From: REEB95 sp035934235
Lineage (GTDB): Bacteria > Pseudomonadota > Alphaproteobacteria > ATCC43930 > CGMCC-115725
NCBI GenBank assembly: GCA_035934235.1
Contig: DASYYB010000020.1
Location: 1 to 64,000, forward strand
Direction of reading: 5' to 3'
Length of the DNA: 64,000 nt
Shown: positions 1-9,259 of the stretch, piece after piece
How the letters are laid out: each line of letters starts with the position of its first letter
Numbering within the stretch: position 1 is the stretch's first letter
Made by a program: the position numbers and the translations under genes
Notes under the pieces: generated by a model
Database searches by the model: none
What the model was told of the DNA's origin: nothing
The model's input: only the letters and a program-made list of their open reading frames with translations

Positions 1-140
1 TACGCCGTGTAGACCGCCCCGCCCGTCTCCGCCAGGACCTTCGTGATCGCCGCCGTCAACGACGTCTTCCCATGGTCAACGTGCCCAATCGTCCCGACGT
101 TGCAATGCGGCTTGTTCCGTTCAAATTTCGCTTTCGACAT
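1..140 (-). CDS. tuf: Elongation factor Tu (N-terminal part)
   Basis: This is the first 46 codons of EF-Tu, the GTPase that delivers aminoacyl-tRNA to the ribosome; the rest lies beyond the window edge. The translated start MSKAKFERNKPHCNVGTIGH is typical, and the P-loop GHVDHGKTSLT follows at residues 19-29. It lies just downstream of tRNA-Tyr and tRNA-Gly on the same strand, the same order as in the E. coli tufB operon, so co-transcription with the tRNAs is likely. Confidence 0.97.
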   Translation of the reverse strand, partial: MSKAKFERNKPHCNVGTIGHVDHGKTSLTAAITKVLAETGGAVYTA

Positions 141-180
141 GTCCGGCTTCCTATGGCTTGAAGACAATCCCAGTCGGCGT

Positions 181-254
<74 letters not shown>

Positions 255-315
255 CCACAGGCCGAGGCCGCGCGTCGCTTGCCGATCCATCACCTCGTTC
301 CACCGCCCCGAGGAA

Positions 316-401
316 TGGTGGAGGGGGGTGGATTCGAACCACCGAACTCCGAAGAGGGCAGATTTACAGTCTGCTGCGTTTGACCGCTCCGCAACCCCTC
401 C
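316..401 (-). tRNA. tRNA-Tyr(GTA)
   Basis: This is an 86-base class II tRNA on the minus strand with acceptor GGAGGGG, anticodon GTA, a long variable arm (CCCTCTTCGGAG region) and an encoded CCA. It is the first visible member of the tyr-gly-tuf unit. Confidence 0.97.
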
Positions 402-518
402 AAAATTCCACGGCCCGGCGGCAAGTGATTGCGGGTCTTAGAGATTCGGCCTGTTTCTGTCAACCGGCAAGCGCCCGTCTGCTTGCGGTGGCGCGGCGTC
501 CCGCTATGCTCGCCGCCG

Positions 519-1289
519 ATGCGCGAACGGGACACTCACGATAAGGCAGCGGCATGGCTCTATGGCCGGCACGCGGTCGAAGCGGCGCTGGCCAATCCGG
601 CGCGGCGTTGTCAGCGGCTGGTCGCGCTGCGCGAGACCGCAGCGGAAGCCGAGACGCTGTTGCGCGGCGCGCGCGCCAAGCCGCCGCGCGCCGGCGTCGA
701 AATCGTCGAGCGTCGGGCGCTGGAAAAACTGCTGCCCAACGGCGCGGTGCATCAGGGGCTGGCGCTCGCCGCCGAGCCGCTGCCAGCGGCCGATCTCGAA
801 TCGATCCTCGCAACGGCGGCGACGCCGGACGCACCACAAATCGTCGTCGCGCTCGATCAGGTGACCGATCCGCACAATGTCGGCGCGATCCTGCGTTCGG
901 CGGCGGCGTTCGGCGCGCTGGCGGTGATCGTGCCCGAGCATGGCGCGCCAAGCGTCACCGGCGTGCTGGCCAAGGCGGCATCGGGTGCGCTCGAAGACGT
1001 GCCGTTGTTGCGCGTCGCCAACCTGTCGCGTGCGCTCGAGAAGCTGAAAGCCGCCGGCTTCTGGTCGCTCGGCCTCGACGAGCAGGCGGAGCAGACGATC
1101 GCCGCGCTCGCTCTGCCGGCGCGCGTCGTGCTGGTGCTCGGCGCCGAAGGCAGCGGCCTGCGCCGGCTGACACGCGAGCATTGCGACTTCCTGGCGCGGC
1201 TGCCGACACGCTCGGCGATGGCGTCGCTCAACGTCTCGAACGCGGCCGCCGTCGCGCTTTACGCCTTGAGCCAGCGGACAGTGCGCTGA
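519..1289 (+). CDS. rlmB: 23S rRNA (guanosine-2'-O)-methyltransferase RlmB (SPOUT/TrmH family)
   Basis: It uses SAM to methylate the 2'-O of a 23S rRNA guanosine (G2251 in E. coli). The N-terminal substrate-binding domain starts WLYGRHAVEAAL. The C-terminal SPOUT domain has the three knot motifs: DQVTDPHNVGAILRSAAAFG, LGAEGSGLRRL and SLNVSNAAAVALY. I chose the ATG giving MRERDTHDKAAAWLYG because upstream codons run through the tRNA-rich spacer. The 256-residue length fits the family. The gene is transcribed away from the tRNA-tuf unit. Confidence 0.93.
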   Translation: MRERDTHDKAAAWLYGRHAVEAALANPARRCQRLVALRETAAEAETLLRGARAKPPRAGVEIVERRALEKLLPNGAVHQGLALAAEPLPAADLESILATAATPDAPQIVVALDQVTDPHNVGAILRSAAAFGALAVIVPEHGAPSVTGVLAKAASGALEDVPLLRVANLSRALEKLKAAGFWSLGLDEQAEQTIAALALPARVVLVLGAEGSGLRRLTREHCDFLARLPTRSAMASLNVSNAAAVALYALSQRTVR

Positions 1290-1363
1290 GGGCGGCCGAA
1301 TCGCGCCCTGCGGATAGAGGTTGCCCGTGTCCGCGAGCGGGCGTTATGAGGGGTCCAATGGAC

Positions 1364-1438
1364 GCCGGGTTAGCTCAGCGGTAGAGCAGCGGTTTTGTAA
1401 ACCGAAGGTCGGGGGTTCAATCCCCTCACCCGGCACCA
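1364..1438 (+). tRNA. tRNA-Thr(TGT)
   Basis: A 75-base cloverleaf with acceptor GCCGGGT, D-arm AGCTCAGCGGTAGAGC, anticodon loop TTTGTAA (anticodon TGT), T arm GGGGGTTCAATCCCC and encoded CCA. It lies downstream of rlmB. In E. coli Thr, Tyr and Gly tRNAs also group with tufB; here the Thr gene is on the other strand. Confidence 0.97.
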
Positions 1439-1486
1439 TTTAATTTCAGACGATTAAGCGGGCTCATTCGCGCGAACGCCGGACGC

Positions 1487-1879
1487 TTACGGCCCCATGA
1501 CAAACTGAACGAAACTCGCCCTCTCCTCGAGCATCGACGGGATGCAGCCGAAGATGTTGGCGCAATCACCATCAAAATTGATCGTCGACGTGCCGTCGGC
1601 ATTCACGGTTCGTGTGATCGTGAACGCCGGCCGGGGATCGTCGTGCGCCGGCCCCATGGTCTCGATGACGAGATCGGTCTGGGTCTTGAATTTATAAGCC
1701 GAGTAGTCGCTCACCCATTGGACGGCGCGGCTCCATTTGACGCGACAATCCAAGGCGGAGACACAGACGACAGGCCGTGACGCCTGAGCGGTCAGCGCGG
1801 CTTTTTGTGCGGGTGTCATGGTGTCGCAGGCCGCCAGCAAAAGGCAGGCAGCCATGACGATTTGCAGCGAGTGTTTCAC
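1487..1879 (-). CDS. Putative small lipoprotein, unknown function
   Basis: The product is about 130 residues with a lipoprotein signal peptide whose lipobox is LLAAC near residue 18, followed by an Asp at +2. I chose a GTG start because GGGGGGAAAC directly precedes it and the signal peptide begins there (VKHSLQIVMAACLLLAAC); the longer reading adds an unlikely leader. The mature part contains four Cys residues and an F/TITRTVNADGTSTINFDG stretch. No family is recognised. Confidence 0.7.
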   Translation of the reverse strand: MKHSLQIVMAACLLLAACDTMTPAQKAALTAQASRPVVCVSALDCRVKWSRAVQWVSDYSAYKFKTQTDLVIETMGPAHDDPRPAFTITRTVNADGTSTINFDGDCANIFGCIPSMLEERASFVQFVMGP

Positions 1880-2111
1880 GTTTCCCCCCGGAAAGCGCTT
1901 TTGTGACGACTCACCAACCAATACCAATCCAACCACGCGACGACTGATGACCACAAGAAGCCTGCAGTGCGTTGTCGCCCAAGGATGTACGCGAAGGTCC
2001 GACTACCATTGCATGCGCCCCGTGCGGTCGGTCAGGCCGCTATCGGCGTGAGACGTGGCTACGGCGGTTCGGTTCCGATGCGCCGGGCCGGAATCTAATA
2101 CCCCAGCCGTT

Positions 2112-2282
2112 TCAATTCGCCGTCATCACGTGCGGCTCGGCGTCGCTCGTGAGATGAAGCGCGCGCGTCGCGAAGGCCAGGTTGCCCTCGCCGGGCATGC
2201 GCATGATCTCCTGTGCGCGCGCCGCGGTGAACGCGCACGCCAGAACGAGGACGAGAACAGGGAGGAGATGGACGCGCCGCAC
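2112..2282 (-). CDS. Small exported protein (56 aa), unknown
   Basis: A short frame with a GTG start encodes a clear signal peptide (RRVHLLPVLVLVLACAFTAARA) and then a mature part of about 33 residues beginning QEIMRMPGEGNLAF. The signal peptide with an A-R-A cleavage site is the main support. No strong ribosome binding site is visible upstream. Function cannot be inferred. Confidence 0.45.
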   Translation of the reverse strand: MRRVHLLPVLVLVLACAFTAARAQEIMRMPGEGNLAFATRALHLTSDAEPHVMTAN

Positions 2283-2493
2283 GGGCCGCGACCGTAGTAT
2301 CGGTGTGCCCGCTTAGCGAGACGCTCGCCGCGCGCCCGGTTATGCCGCGGCCGGATGCAAATGTGGCGGATTGGTGGCGCGCCGCGTTGCGGCAAATCAG
2401 TGATCGTCCGGGGATAGGAACGCGTGTCTCCCCATATCAAAGGCGAGGCCCGATCACGACGCCGGGCCGCTGTCCTTCGAGTGAGGTGACGCC

Positions 2494-2706
2494 ATGATGA
2501 CGAAGACGCTCGTCCGCGGACTGGTCCTCGGCGTATTGGCCTTGGCGGTCAGCGGTTGCTACTACGGCCCGCCGCCAGCACCGGCTTACGGCTATTACGG
2601 TTATCCGGCGTATCCGTCATATCCGTCGTACGGCTATTACGGTCCGTCGGTTTCGTTCGGTTACTTCGGCGGCGGCGGCTGGCATCACGACCACGACTGG
2701 CACTGA
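2494..2706 (+). CDS. Tyr/Gly/Pro-rich small lipoprotein
   Basis: This 70-residue protein has a signal peptide ending in lipobox AVSGC at about residues 18-22. A low-complexity tail of YGYYGYPAYPSYPS type follows, ending in a His/Asp-rich HHDHDWH. Two adjacent ATGs are possible starts; GAGG lies upstream. Similar Tyr/Pro-rich exported proteins occur at 60908 and 62048 in this window. Likely cell-envelope located, function unknown. Confidence 0.7.
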   Translation: MMTKTLVRGLVLGVLALAVSGCYYGPPPAPAYGYYGYPAYPSYPSYGYYGPSVSFGYFGGGGWHHDHDWH

Positions 2707-2727
2707 GACCGCGTGGCGCGCGTCCGC

Positions 2728-3330
2728 TTAAGTCGCGGCGCGCGCGACGAGGTGGAAGATGTGCCAGTGCTTGGCCTCGCCGCGCGGCGTGACCGTGTCG
2801 GTTTCTTCTTCCTCGAACATTTCGACCGTCCAGCCGGCGAGCAACGCGCGCGCCGCGTTGCTGCTGTGTACCGTCAAACCCGGCCGTCCCGCCCAGCTGT
2901 CGCGTTCGCCGTAAAGCTGCCCGGCGAAACGGCCGCCCGGTCGCAGCGACGCGCGCAGCCGCGCCCATAATTCTGCAAAGCGCTCCGGCGGACACAGCGG
3001 CAGCGCGAAGCTGGCATTGACCAGGTCGGCCCGCGGCCACGCCGCATCGACGAACGAGCGGTGCAGCGTCACCAGCCGCGCGCCCGGCGGCACGTCATGA
3101 CGCGTACGCAGATTGGCCAGCGCCGTCGCGTCGCTGTCGATCGCCAGCACCGACCAGCCGCGTTGCAGCAGGGCGATGGCGTCGCGGCCTTCGCCCGCGC
3201 CGAGATCGACCGCGAAGCCGACGCGATTTTCGGCCTCGAACGCGGCCAGCGCGCGCAGCAGCGTGGCGCGCGGCGGCCGGCCGGCCACCGCCGTGTGGTA
3301 AACGCGAAACCGCTCCTCGTCCGAATCCAT
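2728..3330 (-). CDS. Class I SAM-dependent methyltransferase
   Basis: The product is about 200 residues with a Rossmann SAM-binding motif I, VDLGAGEGRDAIALL, near residue 40, an acidic residue after beta 2 (VLAIDSDATAL) and motif-IV region DLVNASFALPLCPP. This matches the Methyltransf_11/25-type families. The ATG giving MDSDEERF is preceded by GGAAGGG at 8 bases. The substrate cannot be told. Confidence 0.8.
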   Translation of the reverse strand: MDSDEERFRVYHTAVAGRPPRATLLRALAAFEAENRVGFAVDLGAGEGRDAIALLQRGWSVLAIDSDATALANLRTRHDVPPGARLVTLHRSFVDAAWPRADLVNASFALPLCPPERFAELWARLRASLRPGGRFAGQLYGERDSWAGRPGLTVHSSNAARALLAGWTVEMFEEEETDTVTPRGEAKHWHIFHLVARAAT

Positions 3331-3614
3331 CGACCGGCCCTTCCGCACCCCAGCCGTCGGCTGATTTTACAGTCGGCGTGCCCGGCACGGCGATGCCGCC
3401 GTGAAAGCCGCGCCTTGCCGTCGCTGGCATACCGCTTGCGATAGACCCGGCGGACGCATTGTGCGCCCCAAGCGGCAGCAAGCCGCAGACGAAGAGCCCG
3501 TTCGGTCGCGTTTCCCCCGCGCCGGTCGCCGCCGCCAAGACCGGTCCGTGCATGCGCTTTGACGCATGGCGAGGCGAAACCGTGCCGTCGGCCAGACCAT
3601 GAGGAAGAGAAGCC

Positions 3615-3926
3615 ATGCGACTCCCGATTTTCGGGCTCGTGCTGGCGGCCGTGCCCTTGCTGATCGGCAGCGGATTGTCGCGCGCCGCGAACCAGGATTC
3701 GGCGCCGACACCGGGCCTGTCACCACAGGCGATCAGCCGCTATGAGCAGCTGCTGCAAGGCCTGTCGCCTGAGACCGTCAATTCGTTGGTGGGCGAAGCG
3801 GTGGTGCTGCTGCGCACCTATTCCGGCGCCGACGCCGGCTCGGCCGGACTGGCCGCGATGAAGCAGCACAAGGCCGAGCTCCAGGACCTGAAGGCGCAGC
3901 TCTGTTCGGCGGTCATCCGCTGCTGA
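3615..3926 (+). CDS. Exported hypothetical protein
   Basis: A 103-residue protein with an N-terminal signal peptide (LVLAAVPLLIGSGLSRA) followed by a mainly helical region and two Cys near the C-terminus (QLCSAVIRC). GAGGAAGAGA lies upstream of the ATG as ribosome binding site. It precedes the polysaccharide genes on the same strand, but the spacing of about 85 bases does not prove an operon. Confidence 0.6.
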   Translation: MRLPIFGLVLAAVPLLIGSGLSRAANQDSAPTPGLSPQAISRYEQLLQGLSPETVNSLVGEAVVLLRTYSGADAGSAGLAAMKQHKAELQDLKAQLCSAVIRC

Positions 3927-4011
3927 ACGCCGCCTGACCAGGAGCCGGTTGCACCCGGCGCGGCCGCGGCTTATCACAGCCGCGGTTTCGGCAGGACGGT
4001 GCGGCGCGCGC

Positions 4012-5004
4012 ATGGACAGGGACGCGGCGGTGACGGGAGCGATCGTGCTGGCCGCCGGATTCGGCAGCGCGATCCTGACTGCCTTGATACGCGATTGGCT
4101 GCGCCGCCGCGCGATTCTCGATCGGCCGAGCGAACGCTCGTCGCATGTGCGTCCGGTGCCGCGCGGCGCCGGACTCGCAGTGGTCGCGGCGCTGACCGTT
4201 GCTTGGCTCGCGCTCGCGGCGCGTGACGCGATGCCGCCCGATTCGGTGGTGATCGCGCTCGTGACGGCGGCCCTTGCGCTTCTATCCTTCGTCGACGACC
4301 TGCGCGGCCTGCCGGTCGCGGTCCGATTGGCGGCGCATTTCATCGCCGCCCTGATTACGTTGGCGTTCTTCCCGCACGATGCGCTCGTCTTTCAGGGTCT
4401 GCTGCCGTTGCCGCTCGATCGCGCCGCGGCTGCCCTCCTGTGGGTGTGGTTCGTCAATCTCTACAATTTCATGGACGGCATCGACGGCATCACCGGCGTT
4501 GAGACCGTTTGCATCGGCCTCGGCGTAGCCGCCGTGTCGTTCGTCGGTAGCGGCGGCCTCGCCGCCGCGGCGCTGGTTGTGGTCGCGGTCGCGCTCGGCT
4601 TCCTCCGCTTCAACTGGCAGCCGGCGAGCGTTTTCCTCGGCGACGCCGGCAGCGTGCCGCTCGGCTACGTCATGGGTTGGCTGCTGTTGGTGCTGGCGCG
4701 CGATGGGCAGTGGGCGCCGGCGCTGATCCTGCCGCTTTATTATCTGGCGGATGCGACCGTGACGCTGGCGCGACGGGCGCGGCGTGGCGAAGCGCCGTGG
4801 CGGGCGCATCGCGATCATTTCTATCAGCGCGCGCTGCGCGGCAACGACCACGCCGCCGTCGCGCGGCTGGTGCTCGCCGGCGATGTCGGCTTGATCGCGC
4901 TGGCGCTGTTGGCGCTCGCCTGGCCGTTGATTGCCGTCGGCCTAGCCCTCTTGCTCAGCGCGGCGATGCTGGTCGGCTTTGCGCGCCGCGGCGCGGCGGA
5001 TTAG
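4012..5004 (+). CDS. Undecaprenyl-phosphate sugar-1-phosphate transferase (WecA/WbpL-MraY superfamily)
   Basis: It is an integral membrane enzyme that starts glycan-lipid assembly by moving a sugar-1-phosphate from a UDP-sugar to undecaprenyl phosphate. Family motifs are present: SFVDDLRGL (Asp pair), NLYNFMDGIDG, the FLGDAGSVPLG cytoplasmic loop, and a basic RAHRDHFYQR segment corresponding to the HxH loop of WecA-type enzymes. About ten hydrophobic segments are seen. The 330-residue length fits. The next gene, an epimerase, starts 11 bases downstream, a pairing typical of WbpL-type loci. Confidence 0.9.
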   Translation: MDRDAAVTGAIVLAAGFGSAILTALIRDWLRRRAILDRPSERSSHVRPVPRGAGLAVVAALTVAWLALAARDAMPPDSVVIALVTAALALLSFVDDLRGLPVAVRLAAHFIAALITLAFFPHDALVFQGLLPLPLDRAAAALLWVWFVNLYNFMDGIDGITGVETVCIGLGVAAVSFVGSGGLAAAALVVVAVALGFLRFNWQPASVFLGDAGSVPLGYVMGWLLLVLARDGQWAPALILPLYYLADATVTLARRARRGEAPWRAHRDHFYQRALRGNDHAAVARLVLAGDVGLIALALLALAWPLIAVGLALLLSAAMLVGFARRGAAD

Positions 5005-5014
5005 CGCGCCGGCC

Positions 5015-5983
5015 ATGCCGACCGCCGCGGATGCACGCCCTGTCGTGATCCTGGGCGCCGCCGGCTTCATCGGCCGCGCGCTTGTCGGCCATCTCGCCGC
5101 CAATGGGTTCGCGGTGCGGGCGGTGACGCGGACGACTGCCGCGTTTGCGTCGTCGGTCGAAGCGCGCGTCGCGGGCACGCTCGACCACCGCAGCGATTGG
5201 CGCGGTCTCTTGAGCGGTGCGCGCGCCGTGATCCATCTCGCCAGCCGCGCTCACGCACCGCCGGGCAACACCGCATGGCTTGCAACCGAACGCGACACAG
5301 CAGCCGCAATTAGCGCCGCTGCGGCGGCCGCCGGTGTCGAGCGCACGATCCTGTTGAGCTCGATCAAGGTCCTGGGCGAGACGACGACCGACCGGCCGTT
5401 ATCGGCGACGAGCGAGCCCGCGCCGCAAGACGTTTATGGCCGGGTGAAGCTCGCCATCGAAACGGCGATGCGGCAGAGCGGCGCGCCCGGCCTGACGATC
5501 ATCCGGCCGCCGCTGGTTTATGGACCCGAGGTCAAAGGCAATTTCCGCGCGCTGCTGCGATGGATCGATCGCCGCGTGCCGCTGCCGTTGGCCGCGATCC
5601 GCAACCGCCGCGCTTTCGTCTTTCGCGACAATTTGCTGGCGCTGATCGCAACCGCGCTGTGCCATCCGGCGGCGGCCGGGCAAATTTTTCTCGTGCGCGA
5701 CGACGACGAGATCGGCACGCCGCAACTGGTGCGCGAGATCGCCCGGCGCATCGGCGCGCCGACGCGGTTGTTTCCCATGCCGCCGTGGCTGCTGCACGCC
5801 GCCGCCGCCGTCGGCCGCAGCGACGCCGCCGACCGGCTGATCGGTTCGCTGACCATCGACGACGGCGCGACGCGCGCTTGCTTGGGATGGCGGCCGCCTT
5901 TCAGCCTGTCCGACGGGCTCGACGCGACGTGCCGCTGGTTTGTCGACGCCGAAGGTGCGCGGGCGCGTACTTCTCGCCTATAA
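5015..5983 (+). CDS. NAD-dependent sugar epimerase/dehydratase (extended SDR)
   Basis: The 322-residue product has an N-terminal NAD-binding glycine motif GAAGFIGRAL, a catalytic SSIKV/YGRVK segment (YxxxK), and a C-terminal substrate domain. It resembles WbpK/WbpV-type 4-epimerases or reductases that prepare a nucleotide sugar for the neighbouring transferase. Its place between the sugar-1-phosphate transferase and a polymerase/ligase supports a role in O-antigen or capsule synthesis. The exact sugar is not readable. Confidence 0.85.
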   Translation: MPTAADARPVVILGAAGFIGRALVGHLAANGFAVRAVTRTTAAFASSVEARVAGTLDHRSDWRGLLSGARAVIHLASRAHAPPGNTAWLATERDTAAAISAAAAAAGVERTILLSSIKVLGETTTDRPLSATSEPAPQDVYGRVKLAIETAMRQSGAPGLTIIRPPLVYGPEVKGNFRALLRWIDRRVPLPLAAIRNRRAFVFRDNLLALIATALCHPAAAGQIFLVRDDDEIGTPQLVREIARRIGAPTRLFPMPPWLLHAAAAVGRSDAADRLIGSLTIDDGATRACLGWRPPFSLSDGLDATCRWFVDAEGARARTSRL

Positions 5984-5990
5984 AGCGCGC

Positions 5991-7220
5991 ATGGCCGTGA
6001 CAAGCGTATCCGCGCGCCTGAGCGCACCGGCGATCATCCTGGCGGCGGCCGGACTCCTGGCGCCGCCGCTCGCCGTCTTGGCGCCGTTGGGTCTCGCACC
6101 GCTGCTGACCGTGGCTGCCGTCACCTTGATCGTCGCCGCGCCGCGCCGCGTGCTTACCAGTGCAAAGCCTTTGTGGCCGCTGGCAGCGTTGTGGCTCGCG
6201 CTGGCCGTCTTCGCGCTGCTGTCGGCGACGTGGTCGATCCTGCCGGGCCACAGCCTGGTCGAAGGCGCGCGGTTTCTCATTATCGGTGTCGAGGGGCTGA
6301 TCGCCCTGGCGGCGGCGCGCTCGTTGTCCGCGCGCGAAGCGCGGCGGGTTGGAATCGCAGCAGCGATCGGCGTCGCACTTTCCGCCGGTCTTCTGCTGTT
6401 CGAATGGGCGACCGATGCGGCGTTGACGCGGTGGATCCACGGCCTGAACAGCAGCACCTTCGTCAACGATACCCGCTACGACCGCGGCGTGACGACGCTG
6501 GTGCTGGTGCTATGGCCGGCGGCGCTGGCGCTGCGGCGACGGCGTGTCCTTCAAATCATCGTCGCCGCCGCCGTCGCGCTCGTGGCTTTTATCATGTCGA
6601 GCACCGCTTCGCTCTTGGCGCTTCTCGCAGGATTCGTAGGCTTCGGCGTGGCGTTGCGCATGCCTAAGCTGATCGCAGGCGCGCTTGGCGCCGTCCTGAT
6701 TGCTGGCGCGGTGCTTTTGCCGGTCGTTGTGCCAACTTATGATTCAACAGTGCAGCTTCGACACGCCGCGCCATGGATTAAAGGCTCCGGCATCCATCGC
6801 CTGCTGATCTGGCGGTTCGCGGCTGAGCGCATCGCCGAGCGGCCGCTGCTCGGCTGGGGTATGGATGCGTCGCGCGATTTGCCCGGCGGCAAGCGCGATT
6901 TCGGAACGACCTTGCCGGGCATCGAGTTGGGCCCCGGACACGACGCGATGCCGCTGCATCCGCACGACACGCTACTGCAATGGCGCCTCGAGTTGGGGAT
7001 TCCTGGCACGATCCTGGCGCTCGCGCTCGTCATCTGGGCACTCCACCGTATCGGCTGGCGGTTCGGCGGCGGCCGCGAGGCCCAAGCCGCCGTACTCGGC
7101 TGGGCTGTGACAGTGACGATCATCGCGCTGCTGAGTTTCGGCATTTGGCAAGAGTGGTGGCTGTCGGTCATTTGGCTCACCGCATCGCTGCTCGCCGCGA
7201 GCACCGCCGATGTCGCCTGA
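5991..7220 (+). CDS. O-antigen polymerase/ligase family membrane protein (Wzy_C)
   Basis: About ten transmembrane helices and a large periplasmic loop with the Wzy_C signature region: RLLIWRFAAERIAERPLLGWG followed by LHPHDTLLQWRLELGIPG. Such proteins polymerise O-antigen repeats or ligate them to lipid A-core; sequence alone does not separate the two. The ATG lies 7 bases after the epimerase stop. The C-terminus overlaps the next gene by 11 bases, so the four plus-strand genes form an operon. Confidence 0.85.
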   Translation: MAVTSVSARLSAPAIILAAAGLLAPPLAVLAPLGLAPLLTVAAVTLIVAAPRRVLTSAKPLWPLAALWLALAVFALLSATWSILPGHSLVEGARFLIIGVEGLIALAAARSLSAREARRVGIAAAIGVALSAGLLLFEWATDAALTRWIHGLNSSTFVNDTRYDRGVTTLVLVLWPAALALRRRRVLQIIVAAAVALVAFIMSSTASLLALLAGFVGFGVALRMPKLIAGALGAVLIAGAVLLPVVVPTYDSTVQLRHAAPWIKGSGIHRLLIWRFAAERIAERPLLGWGMDASRDLPGGKRDFGTTLPGIELGPGHDAMPLHPHDTLLQWRLELGIPGTILALALVIWALHRIGWRFGGGREAQAAVLGWAVTVTIIALLSFGIWQEWWLSVIWLTASLLAASTADVA

Positions 7221-8361
7221 GCGGCCAAAGCTGATCTTTCTCGTCACCGAGGATTGGTATTTCTGCTCGCATCGGCTGCCGATGGCGCGCGCGGCACGCG
7301 ACAGCGGCTTCGACGTCGCGGTGGCGACGCGGGTCACGGCGCACGGCGACGCCATCCGCGCCGCCGGCTTTACCGTGCATCCGCTGCGGTGGAAGCGGCG
7401 CGCCATCGGGCCCTTGGCGGCTATGACAGCAATCGCCGAAATCCGGCGGCTTTATCGCCGCGAGCGACCGTTGATGGTGCATCACGTTGCGCTGAAGCCG
7501 GCGCTGCTCGGCGGCATCGCCGCCCGGCTCGCCGGCGTGCCGATCGTCGTCGGCATGGTCACCGGCATGGGCTATCTCGGCGGCTCGGACCGGCCCGCGG
7601 CTCGGCTGCTGGGGTGGCTGGCGCGACGGATCGCGCCGATGGCGCTGTTCGGCCGGCGCGGCCGCGTCATCGTGCAGAACGAGGACGATCGGCAGGCGCT
7701 GGCCGCGATCTGTCCGGGCAAGGCGGCGCGCATCGTGCTGATTCCCGGCTCGGGCGTCGATCTCGCGCGGTTCGTGCCAACGCCGGAGCCAGCCGCACCG
7801 CCGGTGACGGTGGCCTATGCCGGCCGCATGATCGCCATCAAAGGCATCGAAGTGCTGGTCGGCGCGCAACAGCGGGCGCGCGAGCGCGGCATCGATCTGC
7901 GGCTGGTCTTAGCCGGTGATAGCGACGATGAGAATCCGAGCGCGATCGCGCCCACGACGCTGACGCGCTGGACAACGCTGCCGGGCATCACCTGGCTCGG
8001 CCGCCGCGACGATGTGCGCACGGTTTGGCGCGACGCACATATCGCGGCGCTGGCGTCGCTGGGCGGCGAAGGCGTGCCCAAGAGCCTGCTCGAGGCGGCG
8101 GCGATGGCCCGACCAATCGTCGCCAGCGACATCGCCGGCGTGCGAAGCATCGCGCAGCACGAGATCAACGCGCTTCTGGTGCCGCCGGGCGACGAAGGGG
8201 CACTCGCCAATGCGTTGGTGACGCTGGCGCGCGACGGTGCGTTGCGCCAGCGGTTCGGCGCCGCCGGTCGCGAACGGGTCGCACAGAGTTTTTCGGATGA
8301 CGCCGTCGCCGCCGCGACGCGCGCACTCTATCGCGAACTGCTGCGCGAAATCGGCCGTTAG
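7210..8361 (+). CDS. Glycosyltransferase family 4 (GT-B fold)
   Basis: The 383-residue product has an N-terminal acceptor domain (LIFLVTEDWYFCSHRLPMAR) and a C-terminal nucleotide-sugar domain with VAYAGRMIAIKGIEVLV and the GT4 E-x7-E type segment GGEGVPKSLLEAAAMARPIVA. It likely adds the next sugar on the undecaprenyl-linked intermediate, as WbpJ-like enzymes do. Its start lies inside the preceding gene, indicating translational coupling. It ends convergently with the YdcF gene, overlapping by 4 bases. Confidence 0.9.
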   Translation: MSPERPKLIFLVTEDWYFCSHRLPMARAARDSGFDVAVATRVTAHGDAIRAAGFTVHPLRWKRRAIGPLAAMTAIAEIRRLYRRERPLMVHHVALKPALLGGIAARLAGVPIVVGMVTGMGYLGGSDRPAARLLGWLARRIAPMALFGRRGRVIVQNEDDRQALAAICPGKAARIVLIPGSGVDLARFVPTPEPAAPPVTVAYAGRMIAIKGIEVLVGAQQRARERGIDLRLVLAGDSDDENPSAIAPTTLTRWTTLPGITWLGRRDDVRTVWRDAHIAALASLGGEGVPKSLLEAAAMARPIVASDIAGVRSIAQHEINALLVPPGDEGALANALVTLARDGALRQRFGAAGRERVAQSFSDDAVAAATRALYRELLREIGR

Positions 8362-9137
8362 GGGCCAGGAAACAGCACGTTGGTCCAGCCCGCGAGACGA
8401 TAGGCGGCAAGGCCGAGCCACTCGTGCGCGGCCTCGTTCACGCTGCCAAGTCCCGACGCAAGCGAGATATGAAGACGCTTAGCCGCCTCGAAGTCCACCG
8501 GATCGGCGACGACGGGCCAGCCAACTTTGCGGAAACAGCCGACGGCACGCGGCATGTGATCGGCCGATGTGACGAGAATCCAAACTTGGCCGGACGCGGG
8601 ATTGACGATCTGCTTCGAGAACACGGCGTTTTCGTGCGTCGTGCGCGATTTGTCCTCGATCACCAGGCGGCTCGGCGTCACGCCCAGCTCGGCCAGGAGC
8701 TGAGCCGTCGCCGCCGCTTCGGTCGTCGGCTCGTTCAGCAGGCCGCCAACGCCGCCCGACAGCAGAATGCGCGCCGTCGGATAATGCTGCGCCAAGCGTA
8801 ACGCCTCCACCACACGCGCAGCCGATTGATTGAGCGCCACCTGGCCGTATTCGGCGGTGCGCTCGGGATCGACCGCACCACCCAACAGGATGATGCCGTC
8901 GACCTTATCGGGGAGCGTGTGCAGCACCGGAAACCGGTTCTCCAACGGAACCAGGGGCAATGCCGCCAGCGGCTCGACCGCCACCGCGGCGCCGACGACG
9001 AGCACCAGCACGACGAGCGCCACACCCTTGCGACCCCGGCTTGCCAAAAGCCGCCACGTACCGATGGCAAGAAGAATCAGGAGCAGGTTGCCGGGATCGA
9101 AGACGACCTGGAGGACCTTGCTGACGACGTAGAGCAT
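8358..9137 (-). CDS. YdcF/ElyC-family protein (DUF218)
   Basis: The 259-residue product has two N-terminal membrane helices and a DUF218 domain starting GIILLGGAVDPER, with SGGVGGLLNEPTTEA and DKSRTTHENA motifs. ElyC (E. coli) has been linked to envelope glycan and undecaprenyl lipid homeostasis, which suits the surrounding polysaccharide locus. I chose the ATG two codons into the longest reading because AGGA lies at suitable distance. Confidence 0.88.
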   Translation of the reverse strand: MLYVVSKVLQVVFDPGNLLLILLAIGTWRLLASRGRKGVALVVLVLVVGAAVAVEPLAALPLVPLENRFPVLHTLPDKVDGIILLGGAVDPERTAEYGQVALNQSAARVVEALRLAQHYPTARILLSGGVGGLLNEPTTEAAATAQLLAELGVTPSRLVIEDKSRTTHENAVFSKQIVNPASGQVWILVTSADHMPRAVGCFRKVGWPVVADPVDFEAAKRLHISLASGLGSVNEAAHEWLGLAAYRLAGWTNVLFPGP

Positions 9138-9259
9138 CGACACCCATCCTGCCCGATCCGATGCGCGTGCCGCCAGTCCGTTGAAAGGCGCGGGGCGCGC
9201 GGCTCATCCGCATTTTTCTTGCTGCGCCGGCGGCGGCTCACGTAACGTCGCCGAAACCT